Positions 1-7,968 are shown, numbered from the stretch's first letter. The stretch: 16,265 bases of DNA from Microscillaceae bacterium (GCA_003449595.1 DMHB01000281.1:1-16265); one strand, 5' to 3'. Numbers and translations are program-made. Notes: generated from the sequence alone by a model not told the origin.

Positions 1-12
1 CTCTTCCGATCT
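1..12. other. Illumina adapter remnant at contig edge
   Basis: The first twelve bases, CTCTTCCGATCT, are identical to the 3' end of the standard Illumina TruSeq adapter. They sit exactly at the first base, where untrimmed adapter would be found. An exact 12-base match at that place by chance is very unlikely. They lie just outside the phosphate transporter gene, whose stop codon is at 15-17, so no protein is affected. Treat these bases as artefact and position 1 as an assembly end. Confidence 0.88.
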
Positions 13-14
13 TT

Positions 15-1466
15 TTACAATAACCATTCAAGTAGATAAAACAGCCCCATTGCACCAAAAATACAGACCGGTAGGGTGAGTACCCACGCCAGAGCGATGT
101 TGCGGATAGTGCCCCCTTGCAAGTTTTTGAGGCCTTTGGTTGCCACCATACTGCCTGCAATGCCCGAAGAAAGCACGTGGGTGGTGCTGACAGGCAGCCC
201 TAAAAAAGTAGAAACGCCGATGGTACTGGCGGCTACCAACTCTGAGCTGGCGCCTTGGGCATAGGTAAGATGTTCTTTGCCTATTTTTTCACCAATAGTG
301 ATTACAATGCGTTTCCATCCTATCATAGTGCCTACGCCAAGCGACAAGGAAATCAGAACGATTACCCAAGTTGGAGCGAAGTCGGTAAATCCTTTCAACT
401 GCCCCAAACTTGCCAATATTTGTTCTTTGTCAGCAGCATTGATGCCTAACTGCATAGGACTTTGATCTAAGAGTTTAGGAAAACTTTTTTGCGCTACGCC
501 CAGTTGTTTGCGCAAAGCAAAAAGTTCTTTTTCTGTCAAATCTTTAGCTGTTTTGCCTTGTGCTAGGGTTTTAATTTTTTCTAATGATTCGCGCCCCGAT
601 ACAAGCCGTACCCGTTGTTCTACTTCTAAGCCAAGTGGGTTAATTTTCGCTGTCAGGGCTTGGATTTTGACAGCCTCGGGCACAATGTTATCGAAATTGC
701 GCGAAGTATCTAAGGCATATTGTGCAGGCAGAAAACAAATCAAAATAAGCAAAACAAGTCCAACTCCCTTTTGTCCGTCGTTGGAGCCGTGCGAGAAACT
801 AACCCCTGAGCAAGTGAGAATTAATAAAATTCGAATCCACGTTGGGGGATATTTGACTTCGTCGGGGCCGGCAAAAACCAAAGGATTGGTGATGATTTTT
901 TTCAATACCAGCAACAAAAGCAAAGTCATTCCAAAGCCAAAAAGGGGAGAAATCAACAAGGAAACGCCCATTTCAGCGGCTTTGTCCCACTTTACTAAGT
1001 TCGTTGCTCCGGTGGTAAACCAAGAGTAGGCAATGCCTGCCCCTAAAATTGAGCCAATGAGCGTATGCGAACTTGAACAAGGAATGCCATAATACCAAGT
1101 GCCTAAATTCCAAGCAATGGCGGTAAGTAAAATTGAAAGAATGAGGCTAAGATGTACCGCAAGGCTTTGCTCTATGATAGAATCGACCGGCAGGAGGTTA
1201 ACAATGCCCATAGCTACCCCAATGCCACCTGCAAATACTCCCAAAAAGTTGAGAAATCCGGAAAGAACGACAGCAGCTTCTGGTCTGAGCGAGTTGGTGT
1301 AAATAACAGTAGCCACCGCGTTGGCTGTATCGTGAAACCCGTTGATGAACTCAAAAATACTGGCGGCAACAATGCACAATAAAAGCAGTAGTAAAATCCC
1401 GGTGGCTAAACCAAACATAAATGAGGGTGCGTTGTGTGTAGGGTTCGTTGCTATAAAGTTGTGCAA
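15..1466 (-). CDS. pitA: PitA-like inorganic phosphate transporter (PiT family)
   Basis: This is an inner-membrane low-affinity phosphate permease of the PiT family, which in relatives moves metal-phosphate with protons or sodium. What is seen: a 483-residue protein with many hydrophobic segments and both inverted-repeat signatures, NGFHDTANAV at residues 42-51 and SHGSNDGQKG in the middle. CSSSH and PVSTTH motifs follow the respective halves. A hydrophilic region of roughly 100 residues lies between the halves; E. coli PitA, of similar length, has a comparable central loop. The reading frame opens with TTG at 1466. An ATG at 1418 (residue 17) would also give a full transporter, so the start is uncertain. 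The gene is complete at its 3' end, but its terminator would lie beyond the window. No DUF47 partner gene is visible next to it; one could lie beyond the contig edge. Confidence 0.93.
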   Translation of the reverse strand: MHNFIATNPTHNAPSFMFGLATGILLLLLLCIVAASIFEFINGFHDTANAVATVIYTNSLRPEAAVVLSGFLNFLGVFAGGIGVAMGIVNLLPVDSIIEQSLAVHLSLILSILLTAIAWNLGTWYYGIPCSSSHTLIGSILGAGIAYSWFTTGATNLVKWDKAAEMGVSLLISPLFGFGMTLLLLLVLKKIITNPLVFAGPDEVKYPPTWIRILLILTCSGVSFSHGSNDGQKGVGLVLLILICFLPAQYALDTSRNFDNIVPEAVKIQALTAKINPLGLEVEQRVRLVSGRESLEKIKTLAQGKTAKDLTEKELFALRKQLGVAQKSFPKLLDQSPMQLGINAADKEQILASLGQLKGFTDFAPTWVIVLISLSLGVGTMIGWKRIVITIGEKIGKEHLTYAQGASSELVAASTIGVSTFLGLPVSTTHVLSSGIAGSMVATKGLKNLQGGTIRNIALAWVLTLPVCIFGAMGLFYLLEWLL

Positions 1467-1550
1467 AGATTAACCTTTTTTGCAAAGTAGGCAAAGGATT
1501 TTAGGATTTTTTGACCGAGGCAGGTCTCTTTCGATCAGGCATTAATAAGC

Positions 1551-1588
1551 AAAAAAATAGCTGCCTGAGGTATGCAGGCAGCTATTTT
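1551..1588 (-). terminator. Intrinsic terminator of the M13 peptidase gene
   Basis: On the minus strand, about 20 bases after the M13 stop codon, a perfect inverted repeat pairs 1554-1567 with 1575-1588 (core AGCTGCCTG/CAGGCAGCT) around a 7-base loop. It runs into a tract of seven T residues (plus-strand A's at 1551-1557). This is a textbook Rho-independent terminator and separates the M13 gene from the phosphate transporter gene downstream. The plus-strand side also has a short T run, so it might work in both directions. Confidence 0.9.
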
Positions 1589-1607
1589 GGTCAATGTTAA
1601 GTTTTGG

Positions 1608-3632
1608 TTACCAAATCTCAGCAATTTCAATTTTGGTACGGCGCATTGGGTCTCCTTCTTTTACTTCAAATGCCTCGAAGAAAGGCGTAAAGTTTGAAAG
1701 AGGGCCATTGACGCGGTAATAAGGAGGCGAATGTGGGTCGGTTTTGATCATTTCCATCATCGACTCATCGCGGTATTTAGAACGCCATCCCATTGCCCAG
1801 CCTATGAAAAATCTTTGCTCAGGGGTAAATCCGTCAATTTTACCGGGTTTAGGATTTTTATTCCAAGATTTTTTCAAGGCTTCAAAAGCAATGGTCAATC
1901 CGCCGAGGTCTGCAATATTCTCACCTAAGGTAAGTTTGCCATTGACATGCATCGTATCGAGTACTTTGTAATTGTTGAACTGACCCACCACCATAGCGGT
2001 GCGCTCGTCGAATTTGGCGCGGTCGTCTTTGGTCCACCACATTTTCAAGTTGCCGTCTGCATCAAATTGGCTGCCTTGGTCGTCGAATCCGTGGGTAAAT
2101 TCGTGTCCTATTACAGCACCAATGGCGCCGTAGTTGAGCGCATCGTCGTTTTTCATATCGAAGAAAGGAGGTTGCAAAATTCCGGCAGGGAACACGATTT
2201 CGTTCATCGTAGGGCTATAATACGCATTGACAGTAGGCGGAGTCATTCCCCATTCGTTGCGATCGACCGGCTTGCCCATTTTATCAATGTTGATTTGGCG
2301 CAAATAGCGATTTACCTTGAAAACATTGGCTACGTGGTCGTTGGGCGTTATTTCTAAGCCTTTGTAGTCTTTCCAAACATCTGGATAGCCGATTTTATAG
2401 ACAAAAGCCTTGAGTTTGGTCATCGCTTGCGCTTTGGTTTCGTCGCTCATCCAGCTTAGGTTTTGGATGCGTTCTGCGAAAGCATCGCGAATATTTTCAA
2501 TCATCTCAGCCATTCGGGCTTTGGCTTCCGGTGGGAAGGCTTTGGCTACAAATAACTGCCCCAAAGCATCGCCTAATGAACCATCGACCAAGGCCAAAAT
2601 ACGCTTCCAACGAGGTTGAATGGCTGTAACGCCCCGCAAGGTGCGGCTGAAAAAGTCGAAGGTTTCGTTTACAAAAGCACTCGACAAATGTGGTGCTGCC
2701 GAGGTTACTACTTTCCACTTGAAGTATGCTTGCCAATGATCAACAGGCGTGTCAACCAACATCTTGTTGATTTCTTCCATAAACTCAGGTTGCCCCACGA
2801 TGACATAGGCTGGCGCAGCAGCACCAATTTCGGTAAAATAGTTGCTCCAATTGAAATTCGGCATTAGGGTCTGAAGTTCATCTATCGTGCGCTTGTTATA
2901 ATTCATTTCAGGGTTGCGAAGCTTGACGCGATCGCGCGAGATTTCAGCCAATCTTTTTTCAATGGCAAAAATTTGTTGTGCCATTGTTTCGGCATCGTCT
3001 TCGCCAATCAGTTTAAGCATATTGACTACATGCGCCATATATTGCTCACGAATTTTTTGGAAACGAGCATTGTCTTCCAAATAATAAGAACGGTCAGGTA
3101 GGGTTAGCCCGCCTTGGCGCAAATAAGCTGCGTTGTTGCGGCTGTCTTTGGCATCGGCACTTACTCCAAAGCCAAAAGCAGTAGGAATGCCAAATAAATG
3201 GCAATGGGCAATATTTTTTAAGATGTCTTGGGGCGTAGCCAAGGTCTCGATCCAATTCAGTTCATTAAGGATGGGTTTGAAGCCCAGCGACTCTATCAAA
3301 GTAGAGTCCATACCGGCAGTGTACATATCGCCGACCAATTGGATAAGGCTGCCGGCTGCTTGGCTACGTGCTTGCCCAGCGGCATCCTCTAAAATTTGTT
3401 TCAAAACCGTGCGGTTACGCTCATTGATTTCATTGAAGCTTCCCCAACGACCTTCTGTAGCTGGGATTTGGGTTTTGTTGACCCAGCCGCCATTGACAAA
3501 TGAAAAAAAGTCGTCTTGAGGGCGAACGTTCGTGTCGAAGTTGCTCATATCCAAGGTTTGTGCAAAGGCAACCTGCCCCCAGCACCAAAACCCGACGAAA
3601 GCGAAAATGGAAAATTTGTGGATGTGTTTCAT
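1608..3632 (-). CDS. Secreted M13 family zinc metallopeptidase (neprilysin/PepO type)
   Basis: This is an exported zinc endopeptidase of family M13, whose members cut small peptides inside a closed chamber. What is seen: 674 residues, a normal length for the family. The N-terminus is a Sec-type signal peptide (basic MKHIHK, hydrophobic core, likely cleavage after AFA near residue 24). It has no lipobox cysteine, so the protein is probably periplasmic or released. The catalytic set is intact: NAYY at 469-472 for substrate binding, zinc motif HEFTH at 510-514, third ligand E571 in ENIAD, and the C-terminal RVNGPL motif at 640-645. The ATG at 3632 directly precedes the signal peptide. It is transcribed alone from a promoter at about 3671-3700, divergent from the next gene, and ends at a strong terminator. 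The natural substrate cannot be read from sequence. Confidence 0.96.
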   Translation of the reverse strand: MKHIHKFSIFAFVGFWCWGQVAFAQTLDMSNFDTNVRPQDDFFSFVNGGWVNKTQIPATEGRWGSFNEINERNRTVLKQILEDAAGQARSQAAGSLIQLVGDMYTAGMDSTLIESLGFKPILNELNWIETLATPQDILKNIAHCHLFGIPTAFGFGVSADAKDSRNNAAYLRQGGLTLPDRSYYLEDNARFQKIREQYMAHVVNMLKLIGEDDAETMAQQIFAIEKRLAEISRDRVKLRNPEMNYNKRTIDELQTLMPNFNWSNYFTEIGAAAPAYVIVGQPEFMEEINKMLVDTPVDHWQAYFKWKVVTSAAPHLSSAFVNETFDFFSRTLRGVTAIQPRWKRILALVDGSLGDALGQLFVAKAFPPEAKARMAEMIENIRDAFAERIQNLSWMSDETKAQAMTKLKAFVYKIGYPDVWKDYKGLEITPNDHVANVFKVNRYLRQINIDKMGKPVDRNEWGMTPPTVNAYYSPTMNEIVFPAGILQPPFFDMKNDDALNYGAIGAVIGHEFTHGFDDQGSQFDADGNLKMWWTKDDRAKFDERTAMVVGQFNNYKVLDTMHVNGKLTLGENIADLGGLTIAFEALKKSWNKNPKPGKIDGFTPEQRFFIGWAMGWRSKYRDESMMEMIKTDPHSPPYYRVNGPLSNFTPFFEAFEVKEGDPMRRTKIEIAEIW

Positions 3633-3670
3633 TGTTGAACTATTTAAAGTATAGTTTGGAAAAAACCTCG

Positions 3671-3700
3671 CAAATATTGACTATTTTTTTGAATAGCAAA
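3671..3700 (-). promoter_or_regulatory. Probable Bacteroidota promoter of the M13 gene
   Basis: Read on the minus strand, TTTG (3697-3700) and AATATTTG (3671-3678) are separated by 18 bases. This matches the Bacteroidota -33 TTTG and -7 TAnnTTTG boxes, with one deviation (A for the first T of the -7 box). It lies about 40 bases upstream of the M13 start codon, as expected. The spacing supports it; the single mismatch lowers confidence. Confidence 0.5.
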
Positions 3701-3763
3701 GCTTGTTTTCAAATAATTTATGTACTGAAAATGCCCTTTTATATCATTTTTTAGATAGAGGGC

Positions 3764-3793
3764 TTTTAGCAAGAGGTATTTGTATTAAATTTG
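3764..3793 (+). promoter_or_regulatory. Bacteroidota promoter of the secreted hypothetical gene
   Basis: TAAATTTG at 3786-3793 is a perfect TAnnTTTG -7 box. Eighteen bases upstream lies TTTT (3764-3767), an imperfect -33 box. Transcription would start near 3800, about 25 bases before the ATG at 3825. The same -7 octamer occurs before the tRNA-Leu gene. Confidence 0.55.
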
Positions 3794-3824
3794 CACATCT
3801 AAAATCTAAATCACTTAAGTTTAT

Positions 3825-4574
3825 ATGAACAAAAAACAATTTCAACTATCTTTTTCATTAGTTTGTATTACACTTGCTTGTTTGAGCATCCTACCAACTT
3901 ATGCCCAGCGTTTTGCTCTCCCTATCGACGATTTCTCTCGAAACAAGCCTGCCTATTTTATAATGGCCGATGGATCAAAAGTAGAGGCTAACTTAGATGG
4001 CTTCAAGCGCACCAAAGGACTAATTGAAACCATAAAGATAGAAGATGCTGCTGGCAACAAATCTACTTTAGACCCAGCCAACGTTGTCAACATGTACTTA
4101 GCACCCAGCACATTTGGAAAAATGAATGCAGCGATGGAAAAACTTTCGAGCTGGAGAAAATTAGGAAGAAACCTGAATATAGACACCACTTTGGTAGATG
4201 AAGGGTATGTCTTTTTCGAAAAAGTGCCTACTATTCTTAACAATGGCGACAAAGATGACTTGATGTTGCAATTGCTCAACGGTAGCTTTGCCAAATACAT
4301 CGGTATTTATGACAATCCAATTGCGGTACAAGTATCGGCCAACGTGGGCGGTATTGGTATCGGTGGCAACCGAGGTTTGGAAACCTCTTATTATATCCGC
4401 AAAGTAGGAGAGGAAGCCGCTTACAGATTGGACAAAAACGACTACGACAAAGAATTATTTGAGAAAATTTTCGGTGATTGCCCTGAAGTAATGGCTGCCT
4501 ATGGCAAAAAACCAAAATGGTCAGATTTAGAAAAACACGTGTACGAATACTCTGTATGTATGGACAGCAAATAA
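3825..4574 (+). CDS. Secreted protein of unknown function
   Basis: I do not recognise the family. The 249-residue protein begins with a clear Sec signal peptide: lysines at 3-4, a hydrophobic stretch, and likely cleavage after TYA at about residue 27, just before QRF. The cysteines at about residues 18 and 23 lie inside the hydrophobic stretch and do not form a convincing lipobox, so a lipoprotein is unlikely. The mature part is mixed alpha/beta in character, with a glycine-rich VGGIGIGGNRG segment near residues 173-184 and only two cysteines, both near the C-terminus. These could pair. It shows no transmembrane helix and no obvious enzyme motif. It has its own promoter and terminator, so it is a single-gene unit. 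A periplasmic or surface role is inferred from the signal peptide alone. Confidence 0.85.
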   Translation: MNKKQFQLSFSLVCITLACLSILPTYAQRFALPIDDFSRNKPAYFIMADGSKVEANLDGFKRTKGLIETIKIEDAAGNKSTLDPANVVNMYLAPSTFGKMNAAMEKLSSWRKLGRNLNIDTTLVDEGYVFFEKVPTILNNGDKDDLMLQLLNGSFAKYIGIYDNPIAVQVSANVGGIGIGGNRGLETSYYIRKVGEEAAYRLDKNDYDKELFEKIFGDCPEVMAAYGKKPKWSDLEKHVYEYSVCMDSK

Positions 4575-4617
4575 ACTTGTAGGTTTTTTCTTCCCCATAT
4601 CTTTTAATTTTACCTAT

Positions 4618-4649
4618 AAAGCTTACTGAAAAGTAGGCTTTTTTCTTTT
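4618..4649 (+). terminator. Intrinsic terminator with GAAA loop
   Basis: AAAGCTTACT (4618-4627) pairs with AGTAGGCTTT (4632-4641), with one T-G wobble, across a GAAA tetraloop. A T-rich tail (TTT-C-TTTT) follows. It lies 44 bases after the stop codon of the secreted hypothetical gene and is its terminator. Confidence 0.85.
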
Positions 4650-4710
4650 GTGAATTACGGGTTGCTTTCACGCACTTCGACATCTTTGTTGTACTTGAAT
4701 GAAAACTTAA

Positions 4711-4720
4711 AAAACGTTTT
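4711..4720. promoter_or_regulatory. Perfect 10-base palindrome upstream of the tldD promoter
   Basis: AAAACGTTTT is a perfect palindrome ending four bases before the -33 box of the tldD promoter. That is a place where an activator or a repressor could bind. It is short and AT-rich, so it may simply be chance or an UP-like element. Confidence 0.2.
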
Positions 4721-4724
4721 AAAT

Positions 4725-4754
4725 TTTGACAATTCATTTATTCACCTAATTTTG
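4725..4754 (+). promoter_or_regulatory. Strong Bacteroidota promoter for tldD-tldE
   Basis: TTTG at 4725-4728 and TAATTTTG at 4747-4754 match both the -33 and -7 consensus boxes exactly, with an 18-base spacer. Transcription would start near 4760, giving a leader of about 50 bases before the ATG at 4812. It is the best promoter match in the window. Confidence 0.7.
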
Positions 4755-4811
4755 TTCGGCATTTGAACAAGCATTATTTCAAATTTTACGGTTACACAAA
4801 ACTATTGCATT

Positions 4812-6482
4812 ATGAAGGATAATTTTTCAGATTTTATGCGTCTCAAGCGACGCGATTTCCTACGTTGGGGCGGTGTAGGCTTAGGAGGCTTGATGCTGCC
4901 TATCCCTGCTTGGGCTACCCCTGTTTCGGCTGAAGCCTTGCTCGACCCTCGGTTGGATGTACGCCAAAAGAAACAACTGGCCGATGTGGCGCTGAATGCA
5001 GCCAAGTCGAAAGGCGCTTCCTATGCCGATGTGCGCATTGGTAGATACCTCAACCAGTTTGTGGTTACACGTGAAGACAAAGTAGAAAACATCGTCAATA
5101 CCGAATCTTACGGAGTAGGCATTCGGGTCATCGTCAATGGCACGTGGGGCTTTGCTTCGACCAATGATGTAACCCAAGAAGGCATCGCGAAAGCAGCCTA
5201 CAACGCGGCAGCCATCGCGCAAGCCAACTCTAAAATTCAAAAAGAACCGGTCAAATTAGTACCTACGCCTTCGTTGGGCGAGGTAAGCTGGAAGACCCCC
5301 ATCGAGAAGAACGCCTTTGAAGTACCCATTTCCGAAAAGGTAGATTTATTGTTAACAGCCAATGCCAGAGCAATGGAAAATGGAGCTAATTATGTAAATT
5401 CCTTACTCTTTTTGGTGAATGAACAAAAATATTTTGCTTCGACCGATGGCTCGTATGTCGATCAAGACATCCACCGAATTTGGCCTATTTGCCGAGTTAC
5501 TGCCATCGATACAGAATCAGGCCAATTCAAAACCCGCAATGAGTTTTCTGCCCCTATGGGAATGGGCTACGAGTATTTGGACGGGCGGGCTTCGAGCAAA
5601 ATACAAACGCCTGCCGGGGTTACAGTCTATCGCAATCACTACGACATCATCGAAGATGCTACCAATGGCGCTAAGCAAGTAAAAGAAGTGCTCAAAGCCA
5701 AATCGGTGCAGCCTGGCAAGTATGATTTAGTGCTTGACCCTTCGCATTTGTGGCTTACTATTCACGAGTCTGTTGGCCACCCGCTGGAATTAGACCGTGT
5801 GCTGGGCTATGAAGCCAATTTTGCGGGCACCAGTTTTGCTACTTTAGACAAATGGCAAAGCAAGTCGTTCCAATATGGTAGCAAGGAAGTAACCTTGTTT
5901 GCTGATAAAATACAGCCTAATTCGCTCGGAGGAGTAGGCTATGATGACGAAGGCGTGCAAACCAAGCGTTGGGATTTGGTAAAAGACGGGGTATTGGTCA
6001 ATTACCAAGCCATCCGCGACCAAGCGCATATCATCAACGAGCCTGAGTCGCACGGCTGCTGCTATGCGCAAAGCTGGAACGATGTGCAATTCCAACGAAT
6101 GCCGAATGTATCGTTAGCGCCCGGCAAAACGCCTTACAGCGTCGAAGAAATGATCAAAGATGTAGAAAAAGGTATTTACATCATTGGCGATGGCTCTTTC
6201 TCTATCGACCAACAGCGCTACAATTTCCAATTTGGTGGGCAGCTATTTTTTGAAATCAAAGAAGGCAAAATCGCCGGTATGCTGCGCGATGTGTCGTACC
6301 AGTCGAACACCCAGGAGTTTTGGAACTCGTGTGCGAAAATTTGCGATGAAAGCGACTACCGTTTGGGCGGCTCTTTCTTCGATGGCAAGGGTCAACCTTC
6401 TCAGTCGAGCGCAGTGTCGCACGGTAGTTCTACTACGCGCTTCAACCAAGTGAACGTGATCAACACCGCCCGAAAAATTTAA
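4812..6482 (+). CDS. tldD: TldD-type zinc metalloprotease with Tat signal
   Basis: This is the catalytic subunit of the TldD/TldE heterodimer, which in E. coli degrades unfolded peptides, matures microcin B17 and removes CcdA. What is seen: 556 residues with the family zinc motif HESVGH at 318-323 (H318, E319, H323) and a conserved C-terminal GKGQP...SHG region at 525-538. Unlike E. coli TldD, it begins with a twin-arginine signal: KRRDFLR at 12-18, a weakly hydrophobic glycine-rich stretch, and an AWA cleavage site near 33-35 (or VSA near 40). Export through Tat, probably to the periplasm, is therefore likely. The E. coli third zinc ligand is a cysteine in a C-terminal CGKEGQ motif; here the matching place seems to read DGKGQ (D524), so the ligand may differ. 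It is the first gene of a pair with tldE 33 bases downstream. A second in-frame ATG (residue 9) would still keep the signal. Confidence 0.93.
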   Translation: MKDNFSDFMRLKRRDFLRWGGVGLGGLMLPIPAWATPVSAEALLDPRLDVRQKKQLADVALNAAKSKGASYADVRIGRYLNQFVVTREDKVENIVNTESYGVGIRVIVNGTWGFASTNDVTQEGIAKAAYNAAAIAQANSKIQKEPVKLVPTPSLGEVSWKTPIEKNAFEVPISEKVDLLLTANARAMENGANYVNSLLFLVNEQKYFASTDGSYVDQDIHRIWPICRVTAIDTESGQFKTRNEFSAPMGMGYEYLDGRASSKIQTPAGVTVYRNHYDIIEDATNGAKQVKEVLKAKSVQPGKYDLVLDPSHLWLTIHESVGHPLELDRVLGYEANFAGTSFATLDKWQSKSFQYGSKEVTLFADKIQPNSLGGVGYDDEGVQTKRWDLVKDGVLVNYQAIRDQAHIINEPESHGCCYAQSWNDVQFQRMPNVSLAPGKTPYSVEEMIKDVEKGIYIIGDGSFSIDQQRYNFQFGGQLFFEIKEGKIAGMLRDVSYQSNTQEFWNSCAKICDESDYRLGGSFFDGKGQPSQSSAVSHGSSTTRFNQVNVINTARKI

Positions 6483-6515
6483 GATTATAAATCATTACTA
6501 AATAAACTATACACA

Positions 6516-7847
6516 ATGCCCATTTTGAATGAAGAAGAAGCCAAGCGCATTCTTCAAAAAGTAATCAGTTTGTCGCAAGCCGACGAATGTGAAGCCAACC
6601 TCAATGGCTCTGAAAATGGCAATATTCGCTATGCCCGCAATGCGGTTTCTACGGCAGGTTCGCAGTCAAACACCTCGCTGGTGGTACAAGCCAGTTTTGG
6701 CAAAAAATTAGGCGTAAGCACCATCAACGAATTTGATGATGCCTCTTTGGAAAAAGTAGTGCGCCGTGCTGAAGAATTGGCTCGTTTGGCTCCCGAAAAT
6801 CCGGAATTTGTAAGCATTTTAGGCCCACAAGCCTACGACTCAAGCAATAGCTTCAAGCAAAATACTGTCGAAATTACCGCCGACTACCGCAAAGATGTAG
6901 CCCAAAGCAGCATTACGCCTGCCGCTGCCAATGATCTCACAGCTGCCGGTTATTTTGTGGATAGCAATAACTTTGCAGCGATGATGAACTCCAAAGGGGT
7001 GTTTGCCTATAACCAATCGACAGGGCTGAATTTTACCGTTACGATGCGCAGCAACGATGGATCAGGATCGGGCTGGGTGATGCGAGACTACAGCGATGTG
7101 TCGAAGTTTAGCGCCAGCGAGGCTTCTCAAATCGCCATCGACAAAGCACTTCAATCGCGCAATCCGCAAGCCATTGAGCCTGGCAAATACACGGTTATTT
7201 TAGAACCTGCGGCCTCTATCGATATGCTGGAGCAAATGTTTTTCAATATGGGTGCGCGCGAAGCCGACGAAGGGCGTAGCTTCCTTTCGGGAAAAGGCGG
7301 CGCTACCAAGTTGGGCGAAAAATTATTTGATGAGCGCATCAATCTTTACTCCGACCCGCTGCATCCCGAAGTACCTACGGCTACTTGGGCTGGCGATGGT
7401 TTCCCTTTGAAAAGAACCCAGTGGATTGAAAATGGCGTAGTGAAAAATATGACATACACCCGCTACTGGGCCGAAAACAAAGGAGTGCCGTATGTACCTT
7501 TCCCCTCCAACATCATTATGGAAGGCGGCAGCGCCAGTTTAGAGGATATGATCAAGGATACTAAAAAAGGTATTTTGGTTACTCGGATGTGGTACATTCG
7601 TGAAGTTGATCCGCAAACAGTTTTATACACCGGATTGACCCGCGATGGCACTTTTTACATCGAAAATGGCCAAATCAAGTTCCCCATCAAAAACATGCGC
7701 TTCAACGAAAGTACCGTTGTGATGCTCAACAACATCGAAGCCATCGGCAAACAAGAGCGCGTGCAGGGCGAAGCCGAAATTTCGTGCCTAATTCCTACAC
7801 TCAAGGTGCGTGATTTTACCTTTACAAGCTTGTCGGATTCGATTTAA
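6516..7847 (+). CDS. tldE: TldE/PmbA-like partner subunit
   Basis: This is the non-catalytic homologue of TldD; in E. coli TldE closes the protease chamber but carries no metal. What is seen: 443 residues, a normal TldE length, with the family beta-strand segment EPGKYTVILEP at 221-231. In TldD the HExxxH helix follows this strand. Here that position reads AASIDMLEQMF, with no histidine pair, which identifies the gene as TldE rather than a second TldD. The N-terminus (MPILNEEEAKRIL) is a soluble helix and has no signal peptide, although its partner has a Tat signal. It lies 33 bases after tldD, surely in the same transcript. If the heterodimer is exported, TldE would have to be carried across folded with TldD. 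Confidence 0.92.
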   Translation: MPILNEEEAKRILQKVISLSQADECEANLNGSENGNIRYARNAVSTAGSQSNTSLVVQASFGKKLGVSTINEFDDASLEKVVRRAEELARLAPENPEFVSILGPQAYDSSNSFKQNTVEITADYRKDVAQSSITPAAANDLTAAGYFVDSNNFAAMMNSKGVFAYNQSTGLNFTVTMRSNDGSGSGWVMRDYSDVSKFSASEASQIAIDKALQSRNPQAIEPGKYTVILEPAASIDMLEQMFFNMGAREADEGRSFLSGKGGATKLGEKLFDERINLYSDPLHPEVPTATWAGDGFPLKRTQWIENGVVKNMTYTRYWAENKGVPYVPFPSNIIMEGGSASLEDMIKDTKKGILVTRMWYIREVDPQTVLYTGLTRDGTFYIENGQIKFPIKNMRFNESTVVMLNNIEAIGKQERVQGEAEISCLIPTLKVRDFTFTSLSDSI

Positions 7848-7874
7848 CAGCCCATTGGGATCTATTAACCAACA

Positions 7875-7918
7875 AACTACCGCGCCGAAACAACAAAAAA
7901 AACTCGGCGTGGTTAGTT
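7875..7918 (+). terminator. Long hairpin after tldE, probable terminator or attenuator
   Basis: AACTACCGCGCCGA (7875-7888) pairs with 7904-7918, forming a stem of about 14 pairs with one G-T wobble and one bulged T around a 15-base loop. The loop contains a run of eight A's. It starts 27 bases after the tldE stop. The 3' side continues TTATTACG, which is not a clean T tract, so it is a weaker intrinsic terminator than the two others in the window. It might instead stabilise the tldDE message or act as a partial barrier before the next operon. Confidence 0.55.
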
Positions 7919-7921
7919 TAT

Positions 7922-7929
7922 TACGTTTG
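7922..7929 (+). promoter_or_regulatory. Candidate -7 box of the DUF4159-MoxR operon
   Basis: TACGTTTG is an exact TAnnTTTG match about 40 bases before the DUF4159 ATG, in the only sizeable gap before the operon. The expected -33 position falls in the A-run and 3' arm of the hairpin and holds no TTTG, so the promoter is incomplete by consensus. The operon may also receive read-through from tldDE. Confidence 0.35.
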
Positions 7930-7968
7930 CTTGTTCCTTGTTACAAATAGCCAAGTATTTTTTGCGCC

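Noticed and set aside
508..1029. Open frame of 173 codons on the plus strand
   Set aside because: It is antisense to the well-supported phosphate transporter gene, has no family features and no start signals.
3733..3763. Inverted repeat GCCCT / AGGGC with a 21-base spacer in the divergent promoter region
   Set aside because: Only five strong pairs with a large loop and no T tract; it may be an operator but is too weak to call.
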